A DNA stretch of 64,000 nt from JAAYCB01 sp012744395 (GTDB taxonomy: Bacteria; Planctomycetota; Planctomycetia; Pirellulales; Thermoguttaceae). Each line of letters starts with the position of its first letter. Within the stretch, counting starts at the first letter, position 1. The translations under genes and the position numbers were made by a program. The DNA lies in assembly GCA_028703175.1 (NCBI GenBank), contig JAQVNJ010000006.1, positions 29,935 through 93,934 of the forward strand, in the 5' to 3' direction. Under the pieces are notes generated by a model. That model did not search any database and was not told the DNA's origin. It saw nothing but the letters and a program-made list of their open reading frames with translations. Positions 63,353 through 64,000 of the stretch are shown here, in pieces.

Positions 63353-64000
63353 CGCCAGCCCGGGTCCGCCGCTTGCCGCCAGCGGCGACCTCCCCCCTGC
63401 CGACGCCTGAATTCACGTTGCCCACATGTTGGGCGTGATTTCCGGACACAATCGGGTCGCCATCGGGCCCGCTTCCAGGCCGGAATGCAGCACCTCTCCG
63501 GTTCCGAATGCCCCCCCTGTCCCAGACATGCCCCCGGGCAGGGAAGCCGAACACCGAGTCTACCGCACCGTTGGGCACGAGGTCAACGCTGGACACTTGC
63601 CAGTAGCGCAGACCGCGATCGATCGTCACCTTCAGTTCAAAGACGAATCCGCCCATGCCCGTCAGGTCGGCAAAACCGCGATCGAGAACCACTGGAACGA
63701 GGTCGAGGTCAGTGAACGGCGCCCAGCTCAAGCCGGCTGGATACTCGTACTCGGCGTTCTCAAGCCAATCTTCGATGTCGTTGCCGTTGTCGTCATTGTT
63801 GTTGAAGGGCACGCGCTTGCCAGGGTAATCCGCCTCGTTCTCAATCTGCTCCTCCAAGTCGCTCCGCTCGATGCCGTGGCGATCTCGTGCACCCGTGTTG
63901 TCGCTGTCGCAGTCGATATCCACCGAGGGGAAGATCGTCAGGATCGATGTCTGGAGGTCGGGGACCGTCGGGTCGAGCTCGCCAGATTCGTCCTTGCCGT
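63207..64000 (-). CDS. Partial gene at right edge, acidic protein, 3' end doubtful
   Basis: The minus-strand frame is open to the right edge, so the start is outside the window. The visible N-terminal side is acidic (DIDCDSDNTGARDRHGIERS, FNNNDDNGNDIEDWLEN), perhaps Ca-binding. A beta-rich part follows (LDLVPVVLDRGFADLTGMGG). Downstream of about 63540 the frame loses coding character and runs 146 nt into the beta-helix gene before its stop at 63207. A frameshift or truncation near 63400-63540 is likely. Function unknown. Confidence 0.45.
   Translation of the reverse strand, partial: GKDESGELDPTVPDLQTSILTIFPSVDIDCDSDNTGARDRHGIERSDLEEQIENEADYPGKRVPFNNNDDNGNDIEDWLENAEYEYPAGLSWAPFTDLDLVPVVLDRGFADLTGMGGFVFELKVTIDRGLRYWQVSSVDLVPNGAVDSVFGFPARGHVWDRGGIRNRRGAAFRPGSGPDGDPIVSGNHAQHVGNVNSGVGRGEVAAGGKRRTRAGGEEPKTAKRKCDDADCGGCLYPGVRQRRRSGRGGPGLLCQLGRRRRRP

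Noticed and set aside
1..64000. CRISPR arrays, rRNA, phage genes, transposases.
   Set aside because: No regularly spaced repeats, no rRNA-like stretch and no integrase, transposase or phage structural motif were seen on either strand.

Overview
The window is about 64 kb of high-GC bacterial DNA with a strong planctomycete character, most likely Pirellulales-like. The grounds are a small basic protein of the Planctomycetes-Verrucomicrobia-Chlamydiae type, many secreted glycoside-hydrolase-like and DUF1080-type proteins, PQQ-type propellers, and long intergenic spacers. There is no rRNA, CRISPR array, prophage or intact insertion sequence. Two tRNA genes are present, Ser(GGA) and Met(CAT). All family names come from reading motifs; nothing was searched against a database.

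Layout. 1-4.2 kb: the 3' end of an unknown gene, biotin-protein ligase, and two tandem beta-barrel-like secreted paralogues. 4.2-10.2 kb: an efflux locus of the E. coli cecR-ybhGFSR type, with a TetR repressor divergent from a membrane-fusion protein, a double ATPase and two ABC-2 permeases. A perfect 16-bp palindrome sits between two well-formed promoters. 10.3-13.6 kb: a Tat-exported amidohydrolase, a hemW gene of Firmicutes-like appearance, and a decayed stretch with a HEPN-domain fragment and an internally deleted nucleotidyltransferase next to a 61-aa gene. 13.6-17.5 kb: lepA, tRNA-Ser and rho with a long leader. 18-21.7 kb: a thioredoxin-like protein with a Pro/Ala-rich linker, a TPR protein and an STN-like secreted protein.

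21.8-26.8 kb is a complete phosphate operon, pstS-pstC-pstA-pstB1-pstB2-phoU. It encodes two different PstB subunits whose motif defects are complementary. This predicts an asymmetric heterodimeric ATPase with one canonical and one degenerate ATP site. 26.8-37.4 kb: an HU-like protein, a chimeric secreted protein (GH106-like front, fucose-isomerase-like back), a ceramidase-like protein, a secreted TIM-barrel-like protein, a FAD oxidoreductase, a PrxQ-type peroxiredoxin and small proteins. 37.8-47.5 kb: tRNA-Met, then an AttEFGH-type ABC locus placed 16 nt behind a 1637-aa GH2-like secreted protein.

47.8-64 kb: two secreted or lipid-anchored proteins, one carrying a redoxin domain that lacks a Cys. 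These are followed by a LarA-like paralogue without catalytic residues, a YggS-YggU pair, and a 1021-aa PQQ-type propeller interrupted by a methyltransferase-like domain. Next come a DUF1080-TIM-barrel fusion, a canonical lactate racemase LarA, the small basic protein, a parallel beta-helix protein and a partial gene at the right edge. Translational coupling by 4-nt overlaps is common in the efflux, pst, AttEFGH and yggS-yggU groups.
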